NCBI GenBank assembly: GCA_934339005.1
Contig: CAKRHR010000004.1
Span: 46,593-110,592 of the forward strand
DNA: 64,000 bases
Source of the DNA: an uncultured Catenibacillus sp.
GTDB lineage: Bacteria; Bacillota; Clostridia; Lachnospirales; Lachnospiraceae
Direction of reading: 5' to 3'
In this document: in pieces, positions 35,440-43,998 of the stretch
Layout of the letters: each line of letters begins with the position of its first letter
How positions within the stretch are numbered: the stretch's first letter is position 1
Notes under the pieces: model-generated
What the model saw: the letters and a program-made list of their open reading frames with translations, nothing else
What the model was told of the DNA's origin: nothing
Databases searched by the model: none
Made by a program: the position numbers and the translations under genes

Positions 35440-37248
35440 CTAATAGTAAGCATCGAGCACCTCTTTGGTGCGTGCGCCGTTTTTAAGTCCCTTGCCATAT
35501 GGAAATGCCACATAATCTGAACGATTCAGGCCTTCTTTGATTTCGATATAACTGCCGTAAATCGTGTTGCCTGTGACAACTTCCTGTTTTTTCAAACGAC
35601 CATTTTCATCCCGGACATATACATAACTCTGACCATTGTCTTCGCGGACATAAGCATTGTAAATGTATAATGCATCGCTGTCGTTATTGTTGCTTTCATT
35701 GAAGGTGATGCTGACATATTCATTGTTTGAAAATGCAGATGCATCGTCAATATAAGCTTTAAATGGATAGAAGGAAACATTTGGATTATCACTGTAGCTC
35801 ATAGAGTTATCTGTTGGATAATCAGCAATTTCCGTAATTGTTGCATCACAGGAAGTACCGCTCTTCCAGGACTGGATATTCACTGTATCACCGACTGAAA
35901 CATGGCTTAACTGAAGCTCGCTTAAGTCACCGGTCAGATAAAATCCATCCTGGCTGTCAATAACAACAAATGGTTTGCCCTGTTCAACACCTGTTTCAGG
36001 GTCACCGGCGGATTTTACAATACCATTGATGGTACTTGTTACAACGGAATCTTCAAGCTCTTTATCAAGTTTTTTTAAATCAAGTTCTGCCTGCTTTTTG
36101 GAAGTCAGCAGTTTGGCAATTTCAAGCTGACGTTCAGTAATCATTTGATTTACTTCTGCAGCAGTATAATAAATACCGCCACCACCGCCACCCCAGTTTC
36201 CGGGGTCATCGATTCCAGGATCTTCCGGCGTATCATCCGGCAGAAATGTTTTAAAAAATTCTGCCATCGTACATTCTTCAAGGCCTTCCTCCGGCAAAGC
36301 AAGTTCATCCATACGAATAAGATATGTTGCATTGTCCTCATCTGTCATCAGGATAAAGAAGAAATCTTTAGCTTCATGCTCCTGATCGTCTTCGAAAGGC
36401 TCACCATTTTCCTGAAGTCCAAGCAGTTTATTGAAAAATGCCTGTGTAATGATTGTGTTTGCATCGCAGTACACAATTGGAAAGCCACCTTCAGTTGTTT
36501 TAAAGATTTTTGAATCATAATCCAGACGCTTGGCCGGGTCATAATGTGGTAAATCCGGGTTTGGTGTCGGGTCTGGTGTAGTTGTTCCCGGTGTAGTTGT
36601 TCCTGGTGTAGTTGTTCCTGGTGTAGTTGTTTCCGGGGCTGTCGTTTCCGGAACTGTCGTTTCCGGAGCCGTAGTTTCCGGGACTGTGGTTTCATCTGTA
36701 CTTTCACCAGAATTACCATCACCGATATCTCCGGTTGTACTCATTGTAAAATGTGTAGACGCAAGCAGCAGACCGTCATGTGCGAGATTGCTGCTTGTCT
36801 GAGTGTTATCCTGATAGGAGGGACCACTCGGTGTAAAATTCTCAATGTCATTGTAATTGCCTGCACGCAGATTTGCAATTTGCTTATTGATATTGGTAAT
36901 CTGCATGTCAATTTTAGTTTGTTCGATTTCTTTGCTGCTTCGGTCGATTTCTTTTAAAGTCATATCATATTCAAGGATTTTGTCACCGATAGAAACCGTA
37001 TCACCTTCCTGAACATACATCTTTTTAACAAGCTGGTCGGACTGGAGATAAACTTCCTGTGATACGTTTGAGGTAACAAGGCCCTGAGAGGAGTTGTAGT
37101 CACCATAATAATAAGCGCTGATATTTTCAACCGGAATGACATCAATTTCAGTTTTGGAATCTCTGTATTTGGTGATGCCAAAAATTGTGCCGCCGATGAC
37201 AAGCACACCGACTGCTGAGCACAGAGGAATAAGAATTTGTTTTTTCAT
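35440..37248 (-). CDS. HlyD/MacA-like adaptor protein, with Thr/Pro repeat stalk
   Basis: 602 residues. An N-terminal membrane anchor (8-26), a barrel-sandwich half (KKMYVQEGDTVSIGDKILEYD), a coiled-coil, then a long insertion at about 130-360: Thr/Pro/Glu repeats (ETTVPETTAPE, TTPGTTTPG) at 183-234, a globular piece, and a Gly-rich stretch. A second coiled coil and the second half of the lipoyl/beta-barrel part follow (GIVKSAGDPETGVEQG). A cell-surface partner of the permease. It begins inside the ATPase gene (ATGA overlap), so it is translationally coupled. Confidence 0.82.
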   Translation of the reverse strand: MKKQILIPLCSAVGVLVIGGTIFGITKYRDSKTEIDVIPVENISAYYYGDYNSSQGLVTSNVSQEVYLQSDQLVKKMYVQEGDTVSIGDKILEYDMTLKEIDRSSKEIEQTKIDMQITNINKQIANLRAGNYNDIENFTPSGPSYQDNTQTSSNLAHDGLLLASTHFTMSTTGDIGDGNSGESTDETTVPETTAPETTVPETTAPETTTPGTTTPGTTTPGTTTPDPTPNPDLPHYDPAKRLDYDSKIFKTTEGGFPIVYCDANTIITQAFFNKLLGLQENGEPFEDDQEHEAKDFFFILMTDEDNATYLIRMDELALPEEGLEECTMAEFFKTFLPDDTPEDPGIDDPGNWGGGGGGIYYTAAEVNQMITERQLEIAKLLTSKKQAELDLKKLDKELEDSVVTSTINGIVKSAGDPETGVEQGKPFVVIDSQDGFYLTGDLSELQLSHVSVGDTVNIQSWKSGTSCDATITEIADYPTDNSMSYSDNPNVSFYPFKAYIDDASAFSNNEYVSITFNESNNNDSDALYIYNAYVREDNGQSYVYVRDENGRLKKQEVVTGNTIYGSYIEIKEGLNRSDYVAFPYGKGLKNGARTKEVLDAYY

Positions 37249-37985
37249 GCGTTTTTCTCCTTGTCTGTGTTATGTGTAAGCACCGGTTTGTCTGGCAATG
37301 TGTTGTGAAGCTGTTCTTCGTCTGTAAACAATTCACCGTCACGGATAAGCACTTTGCGTGTTGCATAATCAGCAATATCAGGGTCATGTGTAATCATAAT
37401 GATTGTCACACCATCATCATTTAATGACTGGAAAAGTTCCATGACCTGTGCACCGGATTTGGTATCAAGTGCGCCGGTTGGTTCATCCGCCAGAAGAATC
37501 TTTGGATGATTTACAATCGCTCTGGCAATGGCTACACGCTGCTTCTGACCACCGGAAAGCTGTGTTGGTTTAAAATCTGCACGGTCTGCAAGACCGACAC
37601 GTTCGAGGGCACGATAGGCAAGTTCATGTCGTTCTTTTTTAGGAATACCTGCATAAGTTAATGGCAGGCTGACATTTTCAAGAGCACTTTGTCTTGGCAG
37701 AAGATGGAAACTCTGGAAAACAAAGCCAATACTGTGCAATCGAAGGTCAGACATTTCTTTATCTTTAAAAGATAAAACGTCTTCACCTGCGAGCATATAT
37801 GAGCCTGCAGTAGGTCTGTCCAGACAGCCGATGATATTCATTAATGTTGTCTTACCGGAACCGGAGGGTCCCATGATTGCAACATATTCACCTTCATCAA
37901 CAGTAAAGTTAATATCTTTTAATACAGGAGTGACCATCTTGCCTTGAATGTAATCTTTATAGATACCTTTAAGTTCAAGAATCAT
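37245..37985 (-). CDS. MacB/LolD-type ABC transporter ATPase
   Basis: 246 residues. Walker A GPSGSGKTT near 37-45, Q-loop FVFQSFHLLP, signature LSGGQKQRVAIARA, Walker B ILLADEPTGALD, H-loop ITHD. A cytoplasmic motor of the MacB family, partner of the permease at 34081-35424. The start ATG 37985 lies two bases after the stop of the first adaptor, with GGAGGG upstream; its stop overlaps the second adaptor start. Confidence 0.95.
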   Translation of the reverse strand: MILELKGIYKDYIQGKMVTPVLKDINFTVDEGEYVAIMGPSGSGKTTLMNIIGCLDRPTAGSYMLAGEDVLSFKDKEMSDLRLHSIGFVFQSFHLLPRQSALENVSLPLTYAGIPKKERHELAYRALERVGLADRADFKPTQLSGGQKQRVAIARAIVNHPKILLADEPTGALDTKSGAQVMELFQSLNDDGVTIIMITHDPDIADYATRKVLIRDGELFTDEEQLHNTLPDKPVLTHNTDKEKNA

Positions 37986-37987
37986 AT

Positions 37988-39451
37988 TTAACCCTCCGTT
38001 TCAGCAACAGGTTCGTTGCCAGCGTCGTCTAAAGGCATCACACCGGCATCACCATCAGAACCGTCAGTGCTGCCATCTTCACTGCCATCAATACTGCTAC
38101 CATCCACAGAACCATCATCCATGGAACCGCCATCCATAGAACCATCGTCTATAGCGCCATCGTTCATAGAACCATCATCTGCAGAATCATCATTCATCAT
38201 ACCATCATCCATAGTGCCGTCATTGTTATGATCATCACCGGATGTATCATTGGAAATGCCCTGTGAAATCATTGCGTCCACAGAAGTTACAGTGCATTTT
38301 AAGCCTTCCTGAAGACTGTCATTTGGCCATGCGATGCAATCCTCCTGGCTAAGTCCTGAAACAACTTCATATTCCATGAGATTTTCATCGTATTCACCAA
38401 GCTCAACCTTGCGTTTCTCAAGTTTGTTACGGCTGTTCATTGCCCAGACATAAGCGTCATTGCCATCAAAAACAAAATAGCTCTCCATCAGCCAGATACC
38501 ATCGCGTTGTTCATTCTGACCATAATTTGGCTCAATGAATACATGCTGACCAAGCATCAGTCCGTCTGCACCGTCAAGTTCAACGTAAAATGGATATTTG
38601 GAGGAAGTATTGTTGCTGCCATCGCTCATCCAGCCATTGTTATTGTTCTGTTCCTGATTTTCGTAATCAATTTTTGAAATGACACCTGCCCATGTTACGG
38701 AAGAATCCAGACGGGAACGAATCACAACCGGCATGGATTCTGAAAGTGTATTAATATTGTTTTCATTAACAGTACCTTTAACACGATAATTGCCGGTTGC
38801 CATGATTGTCATAAATGGTTTTACTTCACCAGTGGAGGAATCAGTGTCACCATTTTCATTGATGGATTTGACAACTCCGTCAATTTCACTTAAAACTGTG
38901 GCGTTATCGAGGGATTTCTTTAACTGCTCGATTTCGATATTCTTGCTTTTTTTATTGTATTCTGCACGAAGAATATCATTTTGAACTTCCTGAATCTGAA
39001 TTGTGTAGTTCAATTTATCATTGGCAGAAGCACTGGCTTTTTCTTTTTCAAGTGTTGTAATCTGGTTGTTGTATGAATTAATATCATTATTCAGGCTTTC
39101 AAGATCAAGCTCAGCCTGGCTTAATTTCATAGACATTTCCTCGGTGTCATAAGAAAATAATGGTGTGCCGACTTTGACTTCGTCGCCTTCGCTGACAAGA
39201 ATCTCTTTAACTGTTTTGTCACTGCTTTTCTGAATCTCTTTTGTTTCCTGCGGTTCGATGACACCGGCATACCGGTTGACTGAGCCAACACCGTTGTTGC
39301 CTGTGATGTCGGCGATAGAGCTGACAAAAACATCTTCTCCTGAATCTCCGGAACTGCCGGATTTGTGTACGGCGATAATGATGATAACAGCAATGATGAT
39401 GACTGCTGCAGTAATACCAATCGCCAGAAATAATTTTTTCTTCTTGTCCAT
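37988..39451 (-). CDS. HlyD/MacA-like adaptor protein, with Asp/Gly/Ser-rich tail
   Basis: 487 residues. An N-terminal helix (about 6-28), first lipoyl half (KEILVSEGDEVKVGTPLFSYD), a coiled coil at about 105-185, second half (GVVKSINENGD), then barrel and proximal domain to about 395. The last 85 residues are an Asp/Gly/Ser/Met repeat (DDGSMNDG, DGGSMDDG), strongly acidic and of the sort that can bind Ca2+. First gene of a four-gene operon and the first of two adaptors in it. RBS GGAGG. Confidence 0.85.
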   Translation of the reverse strand: MDKKKKLFLAIGITAAVIIIAVIIIIAVHKSGSSGDSGEDVFVSSIADITGNNGVGSVNRYAGVIEPQETKEIQKSSDKTVKEILVSEGDEVKVGTPLFSYDTEEMSMKLSQAELDLESLNNDINSYNNQITTLEKEKASASANDKLNYTIQIQEVQNDILRAEYNKKSKNIEIEQLKKSLDNATVLSEIDGVVKSINENGDTDSSTGEVKPFMTIMATGNYRVKGTVNENNINTLSESMPVVIRSRLDSSVTWAGVISKIDYENQEQNNNNGWMSDGSNNTSSKYPFYVELDGADGLMLGQHVFIEPNYGQNEQRDGIWLMESYFVFDGNDAYVWAMNSRNKLEKRKVELGEYDENLMEYEVVSGLSQEDCIAWPNDSLQEGLKCTVTSVDAMISQGISNDTSGDDHNNDGTMDDGMMNDDSADDGSMNDGAIDDGSMDGGSMDDGSVDGSSIDGSEDGSTDGSDGDAGVMPLDDAGNEPVAETEG

Positions 39452-39612
39452 ATTCAGACCTCCATTTTAGTGGTTTACTTTGTATTCCCGTCAGGCTTGA
39501 AAAATACTTTTCTGTGCATCTGTATGATACTTTAGATGCTATATTTTAAAATACATTAAAATTCCGAAAGTATGCACTTTGACAAGCTTTGGAATACTTG
39601 TTGAGTGATTTT

Positions 39613-39705
39613 ATTATAGCATGTTTTAATTTGAAAAGACATGAGAAAACCCTATCAAAATTCTTAAGATTTATTAAAGAGCTGGCGGTGTATTTCTTAA
39701 AATTT
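39613..39705 (-). promoter_or_regulatory. Efflux operon promoter with putative response-regulator boxes
   Basis: On the minus strand TGCTATAAT is an extended -10 (TATAAT at 39618-39613) with a poor -35. Upstream are direct repeats TTCTTAAGATTT (39661-39672) and TTCTTAAAATTT (39694-39705), starts 33 bases apart, three helical turns. This suits activation by the OmpR-type regulator encoded divergently. The rest of the 415-base gap shows nothing else clear. Confidence 0.55.
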
Positions 39706-39839
39706 CCCTGACGGTATAAAAAGTTTCCCTATATAAAAGATACGGATAAAGTACAAAAATTTATGGCAAAAAAAAATAAATCTAATAGGTGAGGAAAATA
39801 TATTTAATGAAAAATTTATTTAATATACGGAATGAAGTA

Positions 39840-39848
39840 TGCTATAAT
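39840..39848 (+). promoter_or_regulatory. Extended -10 promoter of the two-component operon
   Basis: TGCTATAAT at 39840-39848, the same nine bases as in the divergent promoter. The leader would be only about 12 bases, with AGGTGA at 39855 before the ATG at 39867. Confidence 0.55.
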
Positions 39849-39866
39849 TTTAACAGGTGATGAACG

Positions 39867-41354
39867 ATGAAATTAATGACAAAATTAAAAATTGCATACA
39901 TCATTCTTGTGGTGCTTTTGATTATGATGGCAGGCGGTGCAATCGCGGGGGTGACAGCAATCAGTGTCAATTCGCTCGGTAAGCAGTACGATGTCAGTGA
40001 TTCTGCGGGGTATGATGTGATTTATAATCCATTCAAACTGCTGGGCAATGTGGCAAGCTCGGTGGTCAATGAGATTGATGAAACTATTAAAGAAAATCCG
40101 GACAAGCTGACAGATGTATCTTATTTGCAGGAATTGAATACAAAGCTTTGCGGACAGTCTTCTTATCTGATTGTCAAAAAGGACGATGAGATTGTTTATT
40201 CGGGCAGTGCAGACACAGACTGGCCGGAACTAAACGAGGCTTATTTGAGTATCGATGCAAAGGACAGTAATATTTTTGTATTGAATAATGAACCTTATCA
40301 TTTGTGCCAGAAAGCATTTACGTTTGCGGACGGAAGTCAGGGTGAATATTTTGTTATTACCAATATTCAAAGTGTTGTGCCACGTTTGAAATCGACATTC
40401 ATTCAATTGATTGTGATTATTGTATTGATTTTTGTGATTTCGGGTATTTTTGTGGCCTGCTGGCTTTATAAGAGTGTGATTGAGCCGGTGAATCGTTTGA
40501 AAAAAGCATCTGAGAATATCAAAGAGGGTAATCTTGATTTTACGGTTGATGTACAGACAAACGATGAAATCGGTGAGTTATGCATTTCTTTCGAGGAAAT
40601 GCGCCGCAAGCTGAAGGAACAGATTGATATCAGTATGCAGTATGAAAAAGATAATAAAGAACTGATTAGTAATATTTCCCATGATCTGAAAACACCGGTG
40701 ACTGCCATTAAAGGCTATATTGAGGGTATTCTTGATGGTGTGGCAGATACACCGGAGAAGCAGGAACGCTATATCAGGACGATTTATGCAAAGACAAACG
40801 ATATGCAGAAGTTAATCGAAGAATTGTTCCTATATTCCAAACTTGACAGCAATGCAGTAAATTATTCATTCCAGAAAGTCAATCTGAATGATTATTTTGA
40901 GGATTGCATTGAAGAAATCAGTGTTGATTTGGAATCAAAGAAAATCGGACTTGGATTCTTCAATTATGTTGATAAAAATTGTATTATTATTGCGGACCCT
41001 GAGCAGCTTAAACGTGTCATTATTAATATTGTCAGCAATTCAGCGAAATATATTGATAAACCAAACGGACTGATTAATATCCGTCTGAATGATGAACCGG
41101 AATTTATTCAGGTGGAAATCGAAGATAACGGACAGGGTATTTCAAATGAAGAACTGCCACATATATTTGAACGTTGTTACAGAACGGATGCCTCAAGAAA
41201 TTCTGCCCAGGGCGGAAGTGGTCTTGGTTTGTCGATTGCAAAGAAAATTATTGAAGAACACGGTGGCAGAATCTGGGCAACAAGTAAAGTTGGCATCGGA
41301 ACGACGATTGCATTTGTGATAAGAAAATATGAGGAGAAAAAGATCGATGAGTAA
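39867..41354 (+). CDS. Membrane sensor histidine kinase
   Basis: 495 residues. Membrane helices at about 8-30 and 172-195 enclose an extracellular sensor of about 140 residues. Then HAMP (about 195-245), HisKA with H272 in SHDLKTPVTAIKGY, and HATPase with NIVSNSAKYI, VEIEDNGQGIS and GGSGLGLSIAKKI. It transfers phosphate to the regulator encoded next. It lies divergent to the efflux operon, so sensing an exported or envelope-acting compound is likely. The stop overlaps the regulator start by eight bases. Confidence 0.94.
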   Translation: MKLMTKLKIAYIILVVLLIMMAGGAIAGVTAISVNSLGKQYDVSDSAGYDVIYNPFKLLGNVASSVVNEIDETIKENPDKLTDVSYLQELNTKLCGQSSYLIVKKDDEIVYSGSADTDWPELNEAYLSIDAKDSNIFVLNNEPYHLCQKAFTFADGSQGEYFVITNIQSVVPRLKSTFIQLIVIIVLIFVISGIFVACWLYKSVIEPVNRLKKASENIKEGNLDFTVDVQTNDEIGELCISFEEMRRKLKEQIDISMQYEKDNKELISNISHDLKTPVTAIKGYIEGILDGVADTPEKQERYIRTIYAKTNDMQKLIEELFLYSKLDSNAVNYSFQKVNLNDYFEDCIEEISVDLESKKIGLGFFNYVDKNCIIIADPEQLKRVIINIVSNSAKYIDKPNGLINIRLNDEPEFIQVEIEDNGQGISNEELPHIFERCYRTDASRNSAQGGSGLGLSIAKKIIEEHGGRIWATSKVGIGTTIAFVIRKYEEKKIDE

Positions 41355-42039
41355 TAAAATTTTGATTGTGGAAGATGAAGTAAGTATTGCGGAACTTGAA
41401 AAGGATTATCTTGAACTCAGTGGTTTTGAGGTTGAGATGCAAAATACAGGTGATGGTGGTTTGAAGGCTGCTTTAAATGACGAGTTTGATTTGATTATTT
41501 TGGATTTGATGCTTCCAGGGATGGATGGCTTTGAAGTGTGCAGACGCGTCCGTGAGATTAAAAATATTCCGATTCTGATGGTTTCTGCTAAGAAAGAAGA
41601 TATTGATAAAATCAGAGGTCTTGGTCTTGGCGCAGATGATTATATTACGAAGCCGTTCAGCCCAAGTGAACTTGTGGCGCGGGTGAAAGCACATATGGCA
41701 AGATATGAACGCCTTGTAGGTACAAGTGCGCATAAGAACGAGATTATTGAGATTCGTGGTATCAAGATTGACAAGACTGCCCGCCGTGTGTATGTTAATG
41801 GCGAGGAAAAAGCCTTTACGACAAAGGAATTTGACCTGCTCACTTTCCTTGCAGAAAACCCTAACCATGTGTTTACAAAGGAAGAATTGTTTAATAAAAT
41901 CTGGGATATGGAATCCATCGGTGATATTGCGACAGTCACTGTACATATCAAGAAGATTCGTGAAAAGATTGAGTTAAACACTTCCAAACCGCAGTATATC
42001 GAAACAATCTGGGGTGTGGGCTACAGATTTAAGGTCTGA
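41347..42039 (+). CDS. OmpR/PhoB-family response regulator
   Basis: 230 residues. Receiver with phospho-acceptor D53 in LIILDLMLPGMDG, acidic pair EDE near the start, and the K of ITKPFSP; C-terminal winged helix (FTTKEFDLLTFLAENPNHVFTKEELFNKIW, TVHIKKIREKI, WGVGYRFKV). ATG 41347 follows GAGGAG. Co-transcribed with the kinase; probable targets are the direct repeats at 39661-39705. Confidence 0.95.
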   Translation: MSNKILIVEDEVSIAELEKDYLELSGFEVEMQNTGDGGLKAALNDEFDLIILDLMLPGMDGFEVCRRVREIKNIPILMVSAKKEDIDKIRGLGLGADDYITKPFSPSELVARVKAHMARYERLVGTSAHKNEIIEIRGIKIDKTARRVYVNGEEKAFTTKEFDLLTFLAENPNHVFTKEELFNKIWDMESIGDIATVTVHIKKIREKIELNTSKPQYIETIWGVGYRFKV

Positions 42040-42058
42040 AAAATAAAGAGGCTGACAG

Positions 42059-42589
42059 ATGAAGATAGTGTATAACGATATATGTATAAGAAATGCCGAG
42101 AACAGGGATTGCGAGCAGCTGGCAGTGTGGTGGAATGACGGTAGAGTGATGGCGCATGCGGGATTTCCCTATGGACTTGGTACAAATGCAGAGGCTATCC
42201 GGGAAAAAATACAAAGCGATACAGACGATACAAATCGCCGACTGATGATTGAATATCAATGCAGATGCATAGGTGAGATGTGCTATTATAATCAGGGTAA
42301 TCATGTCGCAGAGATTGGCATTAAAATCTGTGATACAAAGTATCAGGAAAAGGGCATTGGAAGAATCGTGTTGAGTCTGCTGATTAATGAACTGTTTTCA
42401 ATGGGATATGTCAAAATTATCCTTGATACAGATGGCGAAAATGTTCGTGCACAGCATGTGTATGAATTGCTTGGCTTTAAGAGAACAGGCATCCACAAAG
42501 ATGCGTGGAAAAATCAAATCGATGAACTCAGAACAACTGTAGACTATGAATTAATTAGGGAAGATTTTGTAAGTTGGATCGAAAAATAA
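42059..42589 (+). CDS. GNAT-family N-acetyltransferase
   Basis: 176 residues. RimJ/RimL-like GNAT fold: IRNAENRDCEQLAVWWND at the start, acetyl-CoA-binding YQEKGIGRIVLSLLINELF, then ENVRAQHVYELLGFKRTG. The substrate is not evident; aminoglycoside or peptide N-termini are possible by family. AAGAGG at 42045. It follows the response regulator after 19 bases and may share its transcript, ended by the terminator at 42596. Confidence 0.88.
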   Translation: MKIVYNDICIRNAENRDCEQLAVWWNDGRVMAHAGFPYGLGTNAEAIREKIQSDTDDTNRRLMIEYQCRCIGEMCYYNQGNHVAEIGIKICDTKYQEKGIGRIVLSLLINELFSMGYVKIILDTDGENVRAQHVYELLGFKRTGIHKDAWKNQIDELRTTVDYELIREDFVSWIEK

Positions 42590-42595
42590 GATAGA

Positions 42596-42648
42596 AAGTC
42601 CTCATGGATATTAAAATGTGGTTTTAATATTTATGAGGATTTTTTTTG
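42596..42648 (+). terminator. Terminator of the two-component/GNAT transcript
   Basis: GTCCTCATGGATATTAAAA (42599-42617) pairs with TTTTAATATTTATGAGGAT, with one or two wobble pairs, followed by eight Ts. Confidence 0.85.
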
Positions 42649-42783
42649 CGTAAAAAATTGCAAAAAGTTATGTACAAATCCGGACAAGTATGATATGATG
42701 ACAAAACATAGTAATTAAAACTACATAAAATGGTAATTGGAAATAAAATGGAAATATAGAAAATAACATGCGAAAGGAAAGAG

Positions 42784-43998
42784 ATGATGAGTCAAAGAGA
42801 TTTTGTAATTTTAACAGATGTGAATGCGGATTTACCGGTGAGTTACACAGAGGCAGAAAATATCGGTGTGATTTCCATGAGTATTCAGATTGATGGTAAG
42901 AGTTATGAACCGGGGAAGGATATAGATGCAGATACATTTTATAAAATGATGAGAGCAGGCAAAGAGCCGACGACTGCCGCTTCAAACCCACATCAGTATG
43001 AACAGGCATTTAAACAAGTGCTTGATTCGGGCAAAGATGTGTTGTATCTGGCGTTTTCATCAGCCTTAAGCAGCAGCTATCAGTCTGCGGTGATGGCGCG
43101 GGAGATGCTTGAAGAAGAATATTGTGCAGGGACAAAAAGTACAGCGTATCAGGGACAGACTGAAAATGCAAAAAATGAGATAAATAAAGGCATACAAAAT
43201 ATCATAGATAAGAATACAGAAAACAGCAAAAATCAAAGAAATCAAGATATAGAATCTGAAACAAATGAAGATAAGGATAATCGAGCAGATACAGAATCAG
43301 TAGGAAATATACATTTTCCAAGTATCATCATTATCGACACCCTTTCAGGTTCGATGGGTCAGGGCCTGCTTGTGTATAAAGCAAATGAATTAAAAAAGCA
43401 GGGAAAATCCCTTGATGAGGTAGTGACGTGGTGTGAGGCAAATAAGCGTAACATCTGCCACGAATTTGTGCTTGATGATCTGATGCATATGCATCGTGGC
43501 GGCAGACTGTCCAAAAACTCTGCCATTCTTGGCTCTTTGCTGCATGTTAAACCATTAATTTATCTGGATGATGAGAGTAAAGTCCTTTCTTCTGGTCATG
43601 TGCGCGGCAGCAAAAAGGCTATTCGAATGTTAATTGAACGTATGGCAAAGTGTATGGAAAGCCGAGAGTCCAAAGGTGGCTCCAATTGCATAGATGGAAA
43701 AACACAGGAAAGCGTATTTGAAGATAAACCATTTGAAAATAAAGAAGATATTGTGCAGGAGCCTGTGGTGAAAAATATGCCTGAAAATACAGTAACGTCT
43801 GCCAAAGATTTCATAAGTCAGAATCAGGATATGATTATGATCTGCCACAGTGATTGTGAGCAGGCTGCATTACAACTAAAAGAACAGATTGAAGAAGCTT
43901 TTGGATTTAAAAATGTCATGATTCATACCGCAGGACCGGTCATTGGATGTCATGCCGGTCCTGGTGCGGTAGGTGTATTTTTTATGGGTGAGCGCTAG
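42784..43998 (+). CDS. DegV-family (FakB-like) fatty-acid-binding protein with two low-complexity insertions
   Basis: 404 residues; DegV proteins usually have about 280. N-terminal ILTDVNADLPVSY, the conserved TAASNPHQYEQAF and FSSALSSSYQ, then an Asn/Lys/Glu-rich insertion at about 115-178, the core IIIIDTLSGSMGQGLLV, HMHRGGRLSK, a second insertion at about 298-335, and a C-terminal VIGCHAGPGAVGVFF. FakB-type proteins present fatty acids to the kinase FakA, which is not in the window. The core motifs are intact. Start is ATG 42784 or 42787 after AAAGGA. It converges on a second DegV gene. Confidence 0.9.
   Translation: MMSQRDFVILTDVNADLPVSYTEAENIGVISMSIQIDGKSYEPGKDIDADTFYKMMRAGKEPTTAASNPHQYEQAFKQVLDSGKDVLYLAFSSALSSSYQSAVMAREMLEEEYCAGTKSTAYQGQTENAKNEINKGIQNIIDKNTENSKNQRNQDIESETNEDKDNRADTESVGNIHFPSIIIIDTLSGSMGQGLLVYKANELKKQGKSLDEVVTWCEANKRNICHEFVLDDLMHMHRGGRLSKNSAILGSLLHVKPLIYLDDESKVLSSGHVRGSKKAIRMLIERMAKCMESRESKGGSNCIDGKTQESVFEDKPFENKEDIVQEPVVKNMPENTVTSAKDFISQNQDMIMICHSDCEQAALQLKEQIEEAFGFKNVMIHTAGPVIGCHAGPGAVGVFFMGER

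Noticed and set aside
36348..36722. A Lys/Gln/Arg-rich alternative frame in the adaptor repeat region
   Set aside because: It is an out-of-frame reading of the Thr/Pro repeats.
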